DNA of 64,000 nt. Origin: Fistulifera solaris (Eukaryota; Bacillariophyta; Bacillariophyceae; Naviculales; Stauroneidaceae). The stretch lies in assembly GCA_030295235.1 (NCBI GenBank), contig AP026133.1, positions 496,001-560,000 of the forward strand. The letters are read 5' to 3'. Numbering within the stretch: position 1 is the first letter of the stretch; each line of letters starts with the position of its first letter. The notes below the pieces were generated by a model. It was not told the origin of the DNA. It did not search any database and worked only from the letters and a program-made list of their open reading frames with translations. Positions 38,878 through 49,348 of the stretch are shown here, in pieces. The translations under genes were made by a program, and so were the position numbers.

Positions 38878-41800
38878 CTAAGGAGCACTTATGGTGTGTT
38901 TTGTTGGCTTTCCAATTATGACCTTACGCATTTCTGACGCAAATCGAAGTGTTGCGACTGTTTCCTCGGCATCTTCATGGTTGCTGGAAACACATGCGAT
39001 TAGTTGGACTTTAGTATCAGATTCAAGACTATCGAGCAGCAGATGAGTGAGCGTGCTGTTGCGGTACGGCACCAATCGCGCAAATTGAATTCTTGCATCA
39101 ATGATTTCAGAAAGCGTCTCGATAGCTGACAAGCGAATCTCACACCTTTACTTAGATATCGGGTGTTCGTTGAATTAAGTTTGTGGTCTTACGCGTCCAA
39201 TGGAGAGAAAATTAAGTTGGAACCAGCAAGGTCAACGAATTGTAGCTTTCCTCTACTTCCAAGACCGGTTGCAATATTGTATGAATGTACGTGAATGGTG
39301 GCAATTATGTGACTTGACGCTTTGTGCTCACTGACATTGGTACCGAGTTCCATAAGCTTGTTCACTCTGGCTTTAACACAGCATGACCAAATAGAGCAGA
39401 AGACGTCAAAGCTTTCAACCCGCAATGATAAAGCTCCTTGAACGACAGTCTCTCCATGTACATCTGTGCATAATTAAAGCTTGGTCTGTCGTCCTGAACT
39501 ACTGGCGTCTTCTTGGTCGTCACGACTTGCTTTGTGGTTAGTTTGACTAGCTTTGTTTTTGGCTGTGATTATCCTCCCTCTCTTGTCACTGGCTGGAGTC
39601 CCGACGAGTAAGTCACATAATCTTTTGTGCACCTCAATAATGCTCATAGTGAAGGTGTCTTTGTAGCGATCACTCCTTTCACTTGAAATATCAAAAGCTG
39701 TTTCATACTTCTAAACTGAAGGCCATGGTTCTCAATAGTAAGCTTACTGTCATGCATCACAGCGTCATCAAGTAGAGTGTAAGTCTTCCCACTACCAGTA
39801 GTTCCGTAACAAATCGTGCAAACATTGAAACCGTGAAGAGCACTCAAACATACTTCTTTCATCTCTTTGTAAATGTTGTGCTGACTGGCTGACGTTTCGA
39901 AAACTTGATCATATTCAAAGCAAAGAGGCCTTGAATCTTTTTCTACAATCACCGTGTCTTGTGATGGAAAAGACAACAATCCTTTGCCTTTGCTTGGGGC
40001 TCGCGGCCTGCAGTAAAGTCGAACGGAACCTCGGAAATCTTGTACTTTGTGGAGAAGTTTCCGCCGCACAGCTGATTCTGTGGCAAGCTTATCAAGGAGC
40101 CAACTCACTTCAGACTGATGTATTTCAACCACCCACCTGCTTTGCCCAAGGCAAGCTGTCCATTGCAAGTTGAGCCAGCTCGTCTGTTGTGGTCTTTTGA
40201 AGAAGTTCAAATTGTTGCCGGAATAGTTCAGACTGGGCTTGCAGCTTTCTCAATAGCTCCGCAAATGGTTGATTGGACAACTGGCGCAAATATGGATCAA
40301 GGTCTACGGCAGCTGCGGACGAGAGCATTTTTGTTCAGCTTTCTTCTTGCGACCAAAAGCCATCTTTCTTTTCCCACTAGGCTTTTTGTTCCCTTCATTG
40401 TGACCTCTGTCTTCTAGCTCTCTTCGAAGCATTCCTAGCTTGAGTTCCAAAGCCCGGTTTCTGGCGACCGCACCTTCAAGAGAGTCTTTCTGATGCTGAT
40501 CATAGTTCTTGTAGCGCTGTGAAATCACTTCTAATTGAGACTTCAGCCTTTCACTTTCAATTCTTTCCTTGATTGCTCTTGTGTGAAGCTTTCCAGCCTC
40601 TTGTTCTGCAAGCTCTGCTTGCTTCTTCCAAAATTGCGCAGTTCTTCATTCGCTCTCAAGTCGCCTCCTGTGCTAGTCGTTGTTTTGCCATGGCTTCAGC
40701 AGATCGCTTCTGCGCCATTGCCGTGGCTTCTGCTGCTCGATGTGTGACTGTATTTTGCCACTCTTGGCTATTACTCTTTTCTGCACTTTGGATTGCCTGC
40801 TTGGCCACTTTCACCGCTTCGCGGCTTCAGCTCGGCTTTCCTCAAGTTCCGATCGGAGCTCATTGAGTGCATTGTGCAGTTCTTCAACCAGTTCTTGATC
40901 AAATCCATGACCTGTCAATGAAGAAACTACTGATCTGTTGGCGGACTCAATATTATTGATACCGTCTGTGTTCATAGGGACAAGAGAAACAATTTTGGCC
41001 AAGGAAGAATGAAGATTTGAAGAACTTTCATGCATCTCAGATGACTGGTGCGAGGGAGGAGTGATGAGATGATTCTCCCTTGCCATGTGCGCTAGCAGTC
41101 GATGGCGGCAGGGGCAGATAGTCAGCATGATCTCTGGTCAATTTCTTGGGCCCATCATCGGGCAAGCCATCCTTCACGATATCAGAGTTTTCTAGCTGAT
41201 TTTCTCTCCGGCTTTCCTCCAATGCTTCCAACAGTAGACTCAAGAAAAGAGAAAAAGCCCGAACAAATTTGTCTTGGTCTGTCTGTGAGGGAGCTTCTAT
41301 GTCCAAAGAAGGATGGACAGGATCGTCCGTGATGATCAAAAAGATGCGATTTGCAGGACAGGTACTTCGCCTTGCTTTATTGGTAGTCTTTCCTTTCTAA
41401 ACAGCAATAATTCTTTCAAGGGGCATTTGTATATCTTTCTTCTTTCCCCAAACAAGCACTTTTGTTCCTGGTTCAAACTGTGACGTCCATTAATAGGACA
41501 AAGCTGTGGCTTTGCCAGTTGAATTAGCCATAGACCATCGTGGTCCACGGCTTCCACTCGTGTCACTACAATTTCCACCTAAACACACATCTGTCAAATC
41601 TTTGACTTTGGCACACTTGACGTATCATAAGCTGGACTTGCCGTACTGGTTAATTTTTTGGATAGCGACTCCCATGGTGTCGTCGCATAGTTTCTTTACA
41701 AAGAGAGCTTGCTCCTGATCCATGGCCCCTTCCTGAATATCCTTTTGATCCGAACTACCAGCAGTTGACAAAAATCAGCAAACGTCTGTCATGGGAGGCC

Positions 41801-42161
41801 GTAGTTGCTGATGCTGCGGTCCGAGGCGTCCTTTGCAAATTGCTGGTTTTTGTTTATATTCAATGCGCCGGTCTTTTTGCAATAGGCACTGCTGCTATCC
41901 GACATACCAGAGGACAGAAGAGCTTTATTCTTAGTTGGTCAATTTGCCACGCGAATCTCTGGTTTAGAATTCCTGTTGAAGGCGTCGGCATCCTGAACTC
42001 CCTGGCTGATGTGGGCTCACCAAATCATCTGAGTTAGAACCAGGGCTGTTGGAATTATTCAATCGGTTCCCTTTGCCAATATCACTACTGTTTTGGTAGT
42101 GGGTTGATAAAGCAGATCGTTGTACTTTGTTTTCTGGCAACGTTACTGTCGTGTTCATCAT
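38878..42161 (-). CDS. Divergent kinesin (kinesin-14-like), multi-exon, boundaries uncertain
   Basis: The C-terminal motor reads HKVQDFRGSVRLYCRPRAPS, FEYDQVFETSASQHNIYKEM, LHGFNVCTICYGTTGSGKTY (P-loop near 39781-39808), VDLAGSN, VPYRNSTLTHLLLDSLES and ETVATLRFASEM. Upstream lies Glu/Gln/Leu-rich coiled coil (about 40125-41100), then disordered sequence starting about 42161 (MMNTTVTLPENK). Coiled coil then C-terminal motor is the minus-end kinesin-14 layout. An intron at 39146-39191 (46 nt) is supported; others are needed. Switch I reads EHKASSH where SSRSH is expected, and switch II reads DLAGSN for DLAGSE, so ATP turnover may be impaired. Exact exons unresolved. Confidence 0.7.
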
Positions 42162-42735
42162 GATATTAGTAACAAAGATCGAGGCTATGGTGCAGCTGCT
42201 TTTCCGATATGCTTACTACCTCGTGATCCAAATTTGATACGGCGCTTCTCACTGCACATGATGACAAGAGCAAATGACAAGAACTCCGGCTTGGTTGTTT
42301 TAAGAGACACCTCTCATCAACAATGCTGCTAGCTGTTGTCGATCCTCCCTCGCGACTAAGAGGTCGTCAAGAACGGAGACAGTACCGGACAGTACCATGT
42401 ATACATCTTCGAGTACAGAGAAACAAAATGCGGTACCCATGCATAGCACAACCTTTTTATCACTGTCTAACTTAACGGTTCTCTATGACTCGTTTTGTTT
42501 TGTCAACGGAAATTTATCTTGATCGAAAAAATTCTACACTGCTACGATTATGTACTCGAAAACTGATTTTTTCTCCACAAAAATTTTTTCCACATATATA
42601 TTTTATTCCTAATTTTTTAATCGTCAGAATCTAAAATCTTGACATTCGACTGAATTTTCCACTTTTCATTCACATATATTTCAGTCTGACACTTCAATGA
42701 GTAAGCTTTGGTTCTAACTCCCTAGCCTTAGTGCG
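42162..42735. other. Intergenic region
   Basis: AT-rich around 42530-42680. No gene seen; could include 3' sequence of the LINE remnant. Confidence 0.35.
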
Positions 42736-43101
42736 CTAGTAGAGGGCCAGTCCCGAGCCCGTTTCCCAATGAGGGGGATTCCGTTTTGGCATTCCTTCTC
42801 TTGGATTTCGCAGAAGCATACTAACTGACCTGACCAGGGAAAGACTCATGCGCGCCCGGATGAAGCCACAGATCTCGGAGTATGGCTTGTTCCACTTCCG
42901 CTGAAGTTTTCTTGCAAGCTGTCTCGATGCTGAAATAGCCTGTTGTCCCATCATTCCGTCAATGGAAAAGACCAGGGGAGTGAAGTCTCGTCTGCGTTCG
43001 TGGCAAGGGGGTCCGTACATGCTACGCTTTTCACGCTCTTGAGAAGCCAGAACCTTAATCGGGTCACGGTTTCTGTATTGATTTGTCAATAATTGCATCA
43101 T
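42736..43101 (-). mobile_element. 3' fragment of a non-LTR (LINE-type) retrotransposon ORF
   Basis: A 121-residue frame contains ERRRDFTPLVFSIDGMMGQQ then ASRQLARKLQRKWNKPYSEI and CGFIRARMSLSLVRSVSMLL. The order 'FTPLV.S.DG ... A..L...L..KW...Y.E..GF.R.R...A.vRs..lllR' is the C-terminal block after the reverse transcriptase in many algal and animal LINEs. No reverse transcriptase or endonuclease precedes it, so this is a 5'-truncated remnant, the usual fate of LINE copies. Confidence 0.65.
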
Positions 43102-43415
43102 TAAACCTCTCTCGACTCTCGACCTTCGCTGCTCTATTCTTTAATATTCCCCCCATCGATAAAAACGCGAAGATCATCACTTCCTTTGGACGACGAAGTC
43201 ATAATGCAACTTGACAATCACCAAAACAGTTTTATCGTTCACTTGTCGGATTTGCTTTGAATTTTTGCTGAGATCGTGTCCGCTTTTAACGGTCTTTCAT
43301 CCGGCAAAGCAATCAAAAGATAGAAGCTTTGACGAAATGTCGTCATGTTCCTTCCTCGAGAGGGGTGTCGTTGATTACCAACCACGGCCGTTTCAGAATT
43401 CAAATATGATCGCGC

Positions 43416-45392
43416 TGGCTCGAAGGGGGAGTTCCGCGTTTCGGCTTTCCGTCGGGCATCGAAAAGACAGTAAATGGGAACGTTGACGAGGCCGCGAGTT
43501 ATCTGACCGGGGTTGTGGTCTGTTCACTCTGCATCTTTTCCTTCTTTCTATGTTGGGTAATTGCTCTGATTGTTTTGCGATGTCTCGGTCCCAGCAGAGT
43601 AGGGATTTACTCAGGAGTGAGGCTACCTTTACCAGAACGCCCTGAACCAGCGGAAACATATGTTTCCGAGATAAAACTAAATGATCAAGAAAGCATTGAA
43701 CGCGACAGCCACGAAAGCATTCAATGTAACACGGAGCTTGCAGAGCAGGCAAAGGCTAGTTCAGCGGAAGATACTCTTAATGAAGAAATAAATGAAACTG
43801 CATCAATTCATCGGCACGGGGGGAAATGTCAGCTTGATTCTGAGTCGAATCCAAAGCACAATGATTATTTAATTTTGAGCAAGAGATGGACAGAATGGGA
43901 ACTTAGAGTTGAACAGCACAAACAACAACTGGACAGAATCCGCATTACCGTTCTCATTTGCGGTTCACTGGTCGTTGTTTCAGTTTTAACGATGGTCATC
44001 GCAGGAATCATGAACCTTAGCGATGCGAGTAAAGCGATGACCAAAGGGCTGGATAAAGCTAGACACATTGCCTTAAGCGGTGCTATTCTGATTGAAGACT
44101 TTCTAAGGAATCAAAACCTCCTCATTCGCAATATGAAGTCTTATCGAGCTACAATGAATGGCTTCTGCCCGCAGGTAGCGGAAACGGTGTGCGAGCAACT
44201 CAGTCCGATTTCAAACTGCACTTTCACCAAATTCTCGGAAACTATCCGAGTCTTTCTTTGGACCATTTTCATTGACTTGGGTACATATACATTCTTTGAA
44301 TTGACCTCCATTCAAAACGACCTGGTAAACGCCGCCGACAGTATGAGCAGTGTAAAACAGGGCGTTAATGGATTCACGTGGGCCTTCTGGACAGCTTGCG
44401 TATGGGCCTTGCTGCTCATGATCTTCACTATGTTCCTCATGTACGGAGTGATTCTGGCATGGTGCGAGGAACGTCGACAAAGTTTCCTGCAATGTGTTGT
44501 AACGATGATGCACCACTGGTTAGTTGTCCCGCTCTACATTTTCTTCGTGTTTTTGACATGGGTCTTCTCGATGATTTTTGTGATCGGAACGGCTTTGACA
44601 GCTGACTTTTGCTTTGATTCTCCAGATAGCAAGATTCTTGTAAGTGATTTGAGAGCACTGTGGTATTTCGCGTCCTTACCCTAATTGTGTTAAAAGACTA
44701 CGATTGACGCAAATCGAGAGCGTTTTTCCGAGTTAGGAGTTGAGTTTGCTACCTACTACGTGAGCGGGTGTCCTGAGAGTGGACTGCCGAATGAGCTGAA
44801 GAGCAAAAGTGATCTGTTAGTCCACTTTCTGCTAAAGGTTAGTGAGTTCGGGGCAGCACTCCAGTCCGATGAGGTCATTGAGATTTGCGGTGACACCAGT
44901 CGTTTCAAAGGAGTTGGGGCTTCACTCGAAGCCGCAACATGCAATGTCGCGAATACTTTATTGGACGTAAGTGTACATGGTTGTCAATATCAAGTATCAA
45001 CAACGAACTTAACCATGCAAATGCTGCCTTTTGACACCCTCCAGGTTCAAGACTATTTCGCTTGCCAAAATTTCCATCCCGTTTATGAGGCTACCGTCTA
45101 CGAAGCGCTTTGCTACGAAGCTAATCGGGGCCTTACATGGGTTGCATTCACTCAAATACTCATCGTCTTTCTCAGTATGATTATGTTGATGCTCAGAGTC
45201 GCATTTGTGGAAGTCTATGTGGACAACATGTCGGCAAGCACTAATAGTACATGGAATCGTCTTCTCAAACTTCTCTGTCTACAAGGGCAAAAGTCTTTAA
45301 ACGAGGAAACGAGCAAGGAACAAGTATATGAAGCTAATCGGATCGAGATCGAAAGTTCAAAGGTCCGCGATGATTTGAATTCAGACTGTTGA
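43416..45392 (+). CDS. Multi-pass membrane protein, tweety/prominin-like layout, unknown function
   Basis: Exon 1 ends at 44639; intron 44640-44696 (57 nt, GTAAGT...AAAAG, phase 0); exon 2 44697-45392. Helices: CIFSFFLCWVIALIVL near the N-terminus; VLICGSLVVVSVLTMVIAG; a long lumenal loop with Cys and Asn-X-Thr sites; ACVWALLLMIFTMFLMYGVI; VVPLYIFFVFLTWVFSMIFV; a second Cys-rich loop; and TQILIVFLSMIMLMLRVAF before a Glu-rich tail. About 600 residues, five helices and two large Cys-bearing loops recall tweety or prominin families, but no signature is certain. The start is unresolved: the frame is open back to about 43416 without ATG. Confidence 0.6.
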
Positions 45393-45578
45393 TACAGGCA
45401 CTCTTTCGTTGCACTTTGGTGATGCGTATGCATATAATGATTCTTGTGCGAAATCGAAAGTGATGACCGCATGAAATACAATTCAAAAGTACGCCATAAA
45501 GCTGGATGTCACCAGATACCTGGTATGTTTTGAAAATGACGGCATTGTTAGCAGTGTTCGTTGGGCGGTGCGAAATAC

Positions 45579-46409
45579 TTATACATTAACTCGATAGCAG
45601 CTCCAACATCCTCTCTCATCTCGCTCATTTCTCTGTCTGTACAATTTTTGTAACCGTAGATATTCGACAAAGTGCGGAGCTAGCAATAGAAGAACAAACG
45701 TCTCAGGTGGAGGCAAGATTGTACCATCCAGCTCGGATCGGCCGCATTTCGGGACGATCGATTCCCCTTCATATGGCTCACCCGACAGCTTAACTCGGAA
45801 AAAGGCTTCCCTCCCAGCATCCGTAAGTCGTTCCCATTTCTCCAAACGAGCTTCCTGAAGGACCCCGGATGCTGTATCATCTACAATCACCAAATCACCT
45901 CTTATCCGATACTGTTCTGTCAAATTCCCAAACCACCAGTGCACCTCAGCTTGCGAATTCTCCCGTATTTGTTGTATCTTATCGGATCGAGCATCTGCTA
46001 CCATAGTCAAAATTGTTGACAAGTGTTCGCCGCATTCATTCTTTAACAAATGATCGTGGGGTAAATCCAGAAATCCTCGAAAGACTATTGATCGGCACCT
46101 TGGTTCGTTTGTTGTGGAGTCTACAGTTGCTAGCTGCAAGTATTGAAAGCCTGGAATCTCTTGTGACTTGGCAATGGAACTTTCCAACCGTTCTCTCCAC
46201 GATATCTCTGCATACGGATCTAAATCTTCCTTGTCGGCGGAACTATTACCTATATCCGATAGTCCGACGGCATCATAGCGATTGTCGTCGGTAGATTCTT
46301 GAAGTCTGCTGCCATTCATCAACGCTCGTTTCAATGTCGGTAACCGGAAGCTCTTACCAAAGCCAAGGATATAGACCCACAAGTAGAAGCAACTTACTAG
46401 AGGCTTCAT
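45579..46409 (-). CDS. Pyridoxamine 5'-phosphate oxidase-like flavoprotein (Alr4036 type)
   Basis: A 276-residue frame starting MKPLVSCFYLWVYILGFGKSFRLP, a signal peptide with a KSF plastid-like site. The FMN-binding split barrel reads FQYLQLATVDSTTNEPRCRS followed by IVFRGF (phosphate-binding Arg/Ser), then a SDKIQQIRENSQAEVHWWF block, the 'd.k......np.vel.wwf' motif of PNPOx_2 domains, YRIRGDLVIV and PPPETFVLLLLAPHFVEYLRL. The C-terminus may be slightly altered, as a +1 frame also reads on. Members of this subfamily often lack true PNPOx activity; substrate unknown. Confidence 0.8.
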   Translation of the reverse strand: MKPLVSCFYLWVYILGFGKSFRLPTLKRALMNGSRLQESTDDNRYDAVGLSDIGNSSADKEDLDPYAEISWRERLESSIAKSQEIPGFQYLQLATVDSTTNEPRCRSIVFRGFLDLPHDHLLKNECGEHLSTILTMVADARSDKIQQIRENSQAEVHWWFGNLTEQYRIRGDLVIVDDTASGVLQEARLEKWERLTDAGREAFFRVKLSGEPYEGESIVPKCGRSELDGTILPPPETFVLLLLAPHFVEYLRLQKLYRQRNERDERGCWSCYRVNV

Positions 46410-46807
46410 CGTGTTTATCGTAACATCTCTTTCCTCGAATACGTACGGAGTATTCTATTTTCATGGTAAAATATCAAAGTGATGATATCCGTTCTCTCTC
46501 AAGGTTCAAGTTCTCCATGGCGCTGCTATGGTGATCGGCTTTTGTCAACACTATAGACAACAAGAAGTGACAAACCACCTAATATTTAGTGCTCTGGACC
46601 TGTGTTGTGCGATTTGGTTTAGTTGAGGAATCTTCATCGGGATGGAGTATGCCCAACGCATTCGAAATATCGTAAGTAATGAAATGCAACGGATGCCAAC
46701 CTCGAAGCTCATTTTCGCATCAAGAATAGTCGTTTAACATCCGCATACCAAATTACTTTTACTCGTTTTCTTCTACGTGTAAACTAAGAGGCAATCATGG
46801 CCGTACC
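46410..46807. other. Intergenic region
   Basis: Between the PNPOx-like gene start and the COX6A gene end (both minus strand). Nothing recognised. Confidence 0.35.
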
Positions 46808-47281
46808 TTACTTCTTGGCAGCGCGGCACTTCTGCCAGCAGGGCATATCGAAAAGATTGCACTCACCACATTCCCAGGGGTATTCCTTGCTACGAACGTT
46901 CATGTATTCCGGAAGCTCTCCTTCAAAACGATGAGGATGCTCATCAAAGAAGGCAGAGTAGAAGGCCGAGAGCAAGACAATAGGGATACCAACTACAAAG
47001 GTAAGGTTGACCCATCGCCACATTTCAGCTACTTCTTCTTCGATGGGGTGCTCATGGAGCTTGGAGAGTTCTTTCTGGTATTGTACGCGAGCACGGATCT
47101 GCTGAACAGCTTCGGCCTGCATAGCGGCTTCGCTGTCCAATTTAGGGACCATGACAATCGAGCGACGTTGGGTGGTAGCCCTTAGGGCGGGCATGCCACG
47201 GGCGGCAATCCGACTAGCGACACGGAGAGACTGTTTTGCATAAATCGATGAACGATGCGAAGTATAGAAAAGATGAAACAA
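46808..47281 (-). CDS. COX6A: Cytochrome c oxidase subunit VIa
   Basis: A small nuclear-encoded inner-membrane subunit of complex IV. The N-terminal half is a basic, Ser/Arg/Ala-rich mitochondrial presequence (SLRVASRIAARGMPALRATT). The mature part has a short coiled segment, then MWRWVNLTFVVGIPIVLLSA (the membrane helix), a DEHPHRFEGELPEYMNVRSK stretch and EYPWECGECNLFDMPCWQ. The pattern 'EH...pY..iR.K.fPW.dG...LF' identifies COX6A; the paired Cys near the end are a feature of some lineages. The first exon may differ: AAAACAG near 47230 could be a splice acceptor, and ATG 47194 is an alternative start. Confidence 0.8.
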   Translation of the reverse strand: MFHLFYTSHRSSIYAKQSLRVASRIAARGMPALRATTQRRSIVMVPKLDSEAAMQAEAVQQIRARVQYQKELSKLHEHPIEEEVAEMWRWVNLTFVVGIPIVLLSAFYSAFFDEHPHRFEGELPEYMNVRSKEYPWECGECNLFDMPCWQKCRAAKK

Positions 47282-47883
47282 GGTGAGATTAATGAAAAGG
47301 AATCATGCTTGTATGATGTAATTCGCCGCGGAAGAGGTTCGCTTTTGACCATCAAATGCGACGCGCTCATATCCGACTTGTCGGCTTTGTTCGACCCAGA
47401 AAATCGAGTTGCGGTCGACACAACTACTTATTTATTGTTGATGAACACAACAACTCACCATGATCGAAAATGGAAATGTTATGATAAACCTAACAAAGTG
47501 TCTTTTCATGCGGTCGCTGCTTTCGCTGCTGCTGGCATCTTATTGTTTTCAGAGTGTTGACGTAAGGTTATACCGATACGACATGCAAAACTGAAAAAGT
47601 ATTCATAACCGGCCGTAACTCAGAACCATTTTCTTTTGTACAATGGAGTGCCGTACCGACAGATCCGTTAGATTCGAGCTGCACCTCGTCTGCGTGCCTT
47701 TTTCACCGCAGCAACAATCTTGTGAACGGAGTGTGGATCGAACTGTAGAATGGTTATCCGACCCAAACAAATGCCCGTTGAGAGAGGAGCAGCAGCTCAG
47801 CACGAGTTAACACCATTGCTTCCATTGTGATCGATATTGTCTTTATTTGATCATATTTATTTTAATCTCTTATTACTTGAAAC
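47282..47883. other. Divergent intergenic region
   Basis: Upstream of COX6A (minus) and clathrin light chain (plus). Short ORFs only; nothing recognised. Confidence 0.35.
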
Positions 47884-48493
47884 ATGTCGGAAGAAGACAA
47901 CTATTTCGCCATGCCTGCTGGAGACGATTTCGCTCAACCCGTGGATAATGATGGTGAAGCACCGATTATTTTAGGCGGTCCTCCGGAGGAAGATGCTGCT
48001 TTCGTCGGGGATGTTGATCAAGTCGGAGAAGAACCTCAATTTGAAGATAATGCTGTATTCTTGATGCCTTCTGGATCGGGGGGATTATATGGGTGGAGAA
48101 GAAATGCCGGCACCCGAGTCCAGCGCCTTGACGACTACGCCTTCCGCTATGCAAAAGTGGAACGAAGAGTGGCAGGAGACTTTAAAAGTGCGAAAGGAAG
48201 AAGAGAATGCCCGTAAGGCGGAATTGGTCGAGCAAGCGCGTATCGATCTAGAGAACTTCCGCGCGGAACGCGAACAAAAGCGTGAAGCTCGCATGGCCGC
48301 CAATCGAACGGAAGAGCAAGAGAAGTTGGAAGCCATTGAAGCTGATCTAGAAAACGATAACTCGTGGCAACGCGTCTGCAAGTTGGTCGATATGTCTCAT
48401 GACAACAAGACCGCAGCTGAGGATGTTAAGCGCATGCGCGATGTCATGATTTTGCTGAAGAACGAGCCTGCCCGAGCCACTACCTTGGTTTAA
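47884..48493 (+). CDS. CLC: Clathrin light chain
   Basis: The start ATG at 47884 (MSEEDNYFAMPAGDDF) opens an acidic N-terminal region. A central alpha-helical heavy-chain-binding coil follows: WNEEWQETLKVRKEEENARK and a long EQARIDLENFRAEREQKREA stretch. The C-terminus, NSWQRVCKLVDM then DVKRMRDVMILLKNEP, is the family hallmark 'W..V.kl.D......kDvsRmr...i.LK..P'. A G6 run at 48078-48083 splits the gene into two frames; one base fewer reads GSGDYMGGEEMPAPE. About 200 residues, normal for the family. It coats vesicles at the trans-Golgi and plasma membrane. Confidence 0.9.
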
Positions 48494-49348
48494 ATCATAC
48501 TAGACAAGAATGATTTTTCTTTATGTAAAAATTGTCTAGAGCAGGGTTGTAATGGATTGTTACAGATCATGATTATTCGTATCCTCTTTCATGACCCAGC
48601 TATGATATACTAATTGATACTGCGGAGTCATGATCACCTATGCTGATACAGGCCTTTAAACGCGTCCATTTATTCTTTGAATAGGCACTATTTACACCAC
48701 ATCCACTATTATTATTTCACACGGAGAACTGCAAAGTTTCGCTTTACTTTTAGGCGTGAAGTGGGCCGCCAGCAGAAAACGAACAATGCCTTCTTTTTCA
48801 TATCGGATTGATTTATCGAACTTCTCTAACATCGATCTCAAGTACAAAGAGGTTCGTCTGAAGCGACCTTCGACTCTCTGTAAATAGACGATTATAATGG
48901 CTTAGCCTTCCTATTCCTAGATCCTAGTGAGTCCGATTCATTCGTGACCCGTCTTCTCGTGGTCGTCTGTGCTGCGTACCGTGAGGAGGACGAGTTTTGC
49001 GCCTCTTTGTTGCCGCACAAGGCATACGTCAGATCCACTCGACTGTTTCACGTGGAAGTATGAAGAAAGACACGAGGACAAAAGAAATGGCAGGACGCGC
49101 CGACCGTCAACGTTGAAGTTTTCAACACGCCCTTCTCATTGCTTGTAACTTGTGATCCGATATTCTTTGGCACCCTTTACAAGAAGATTAATTTAGATTC
49201 AGCAATCCAATTTATTGTGCTTGAGGGGTCGTCGAAGCAGAAACAGTAGCAGCTCTATATTTGTCAAGTTGTCATCAAGAAAAGTGTGACACTTCAAAAG
49301 AGCCATCACCACATCTCAATAGACAAAAGAGCTCACAATTTTACAAAT
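48494..49348. other. Intergenic region
   Basis: 855 bp between the clathrin light chain and Cdc48 genes. No ORF of note, no repeat, no RNA gene recognised. Confidence 0.4.
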
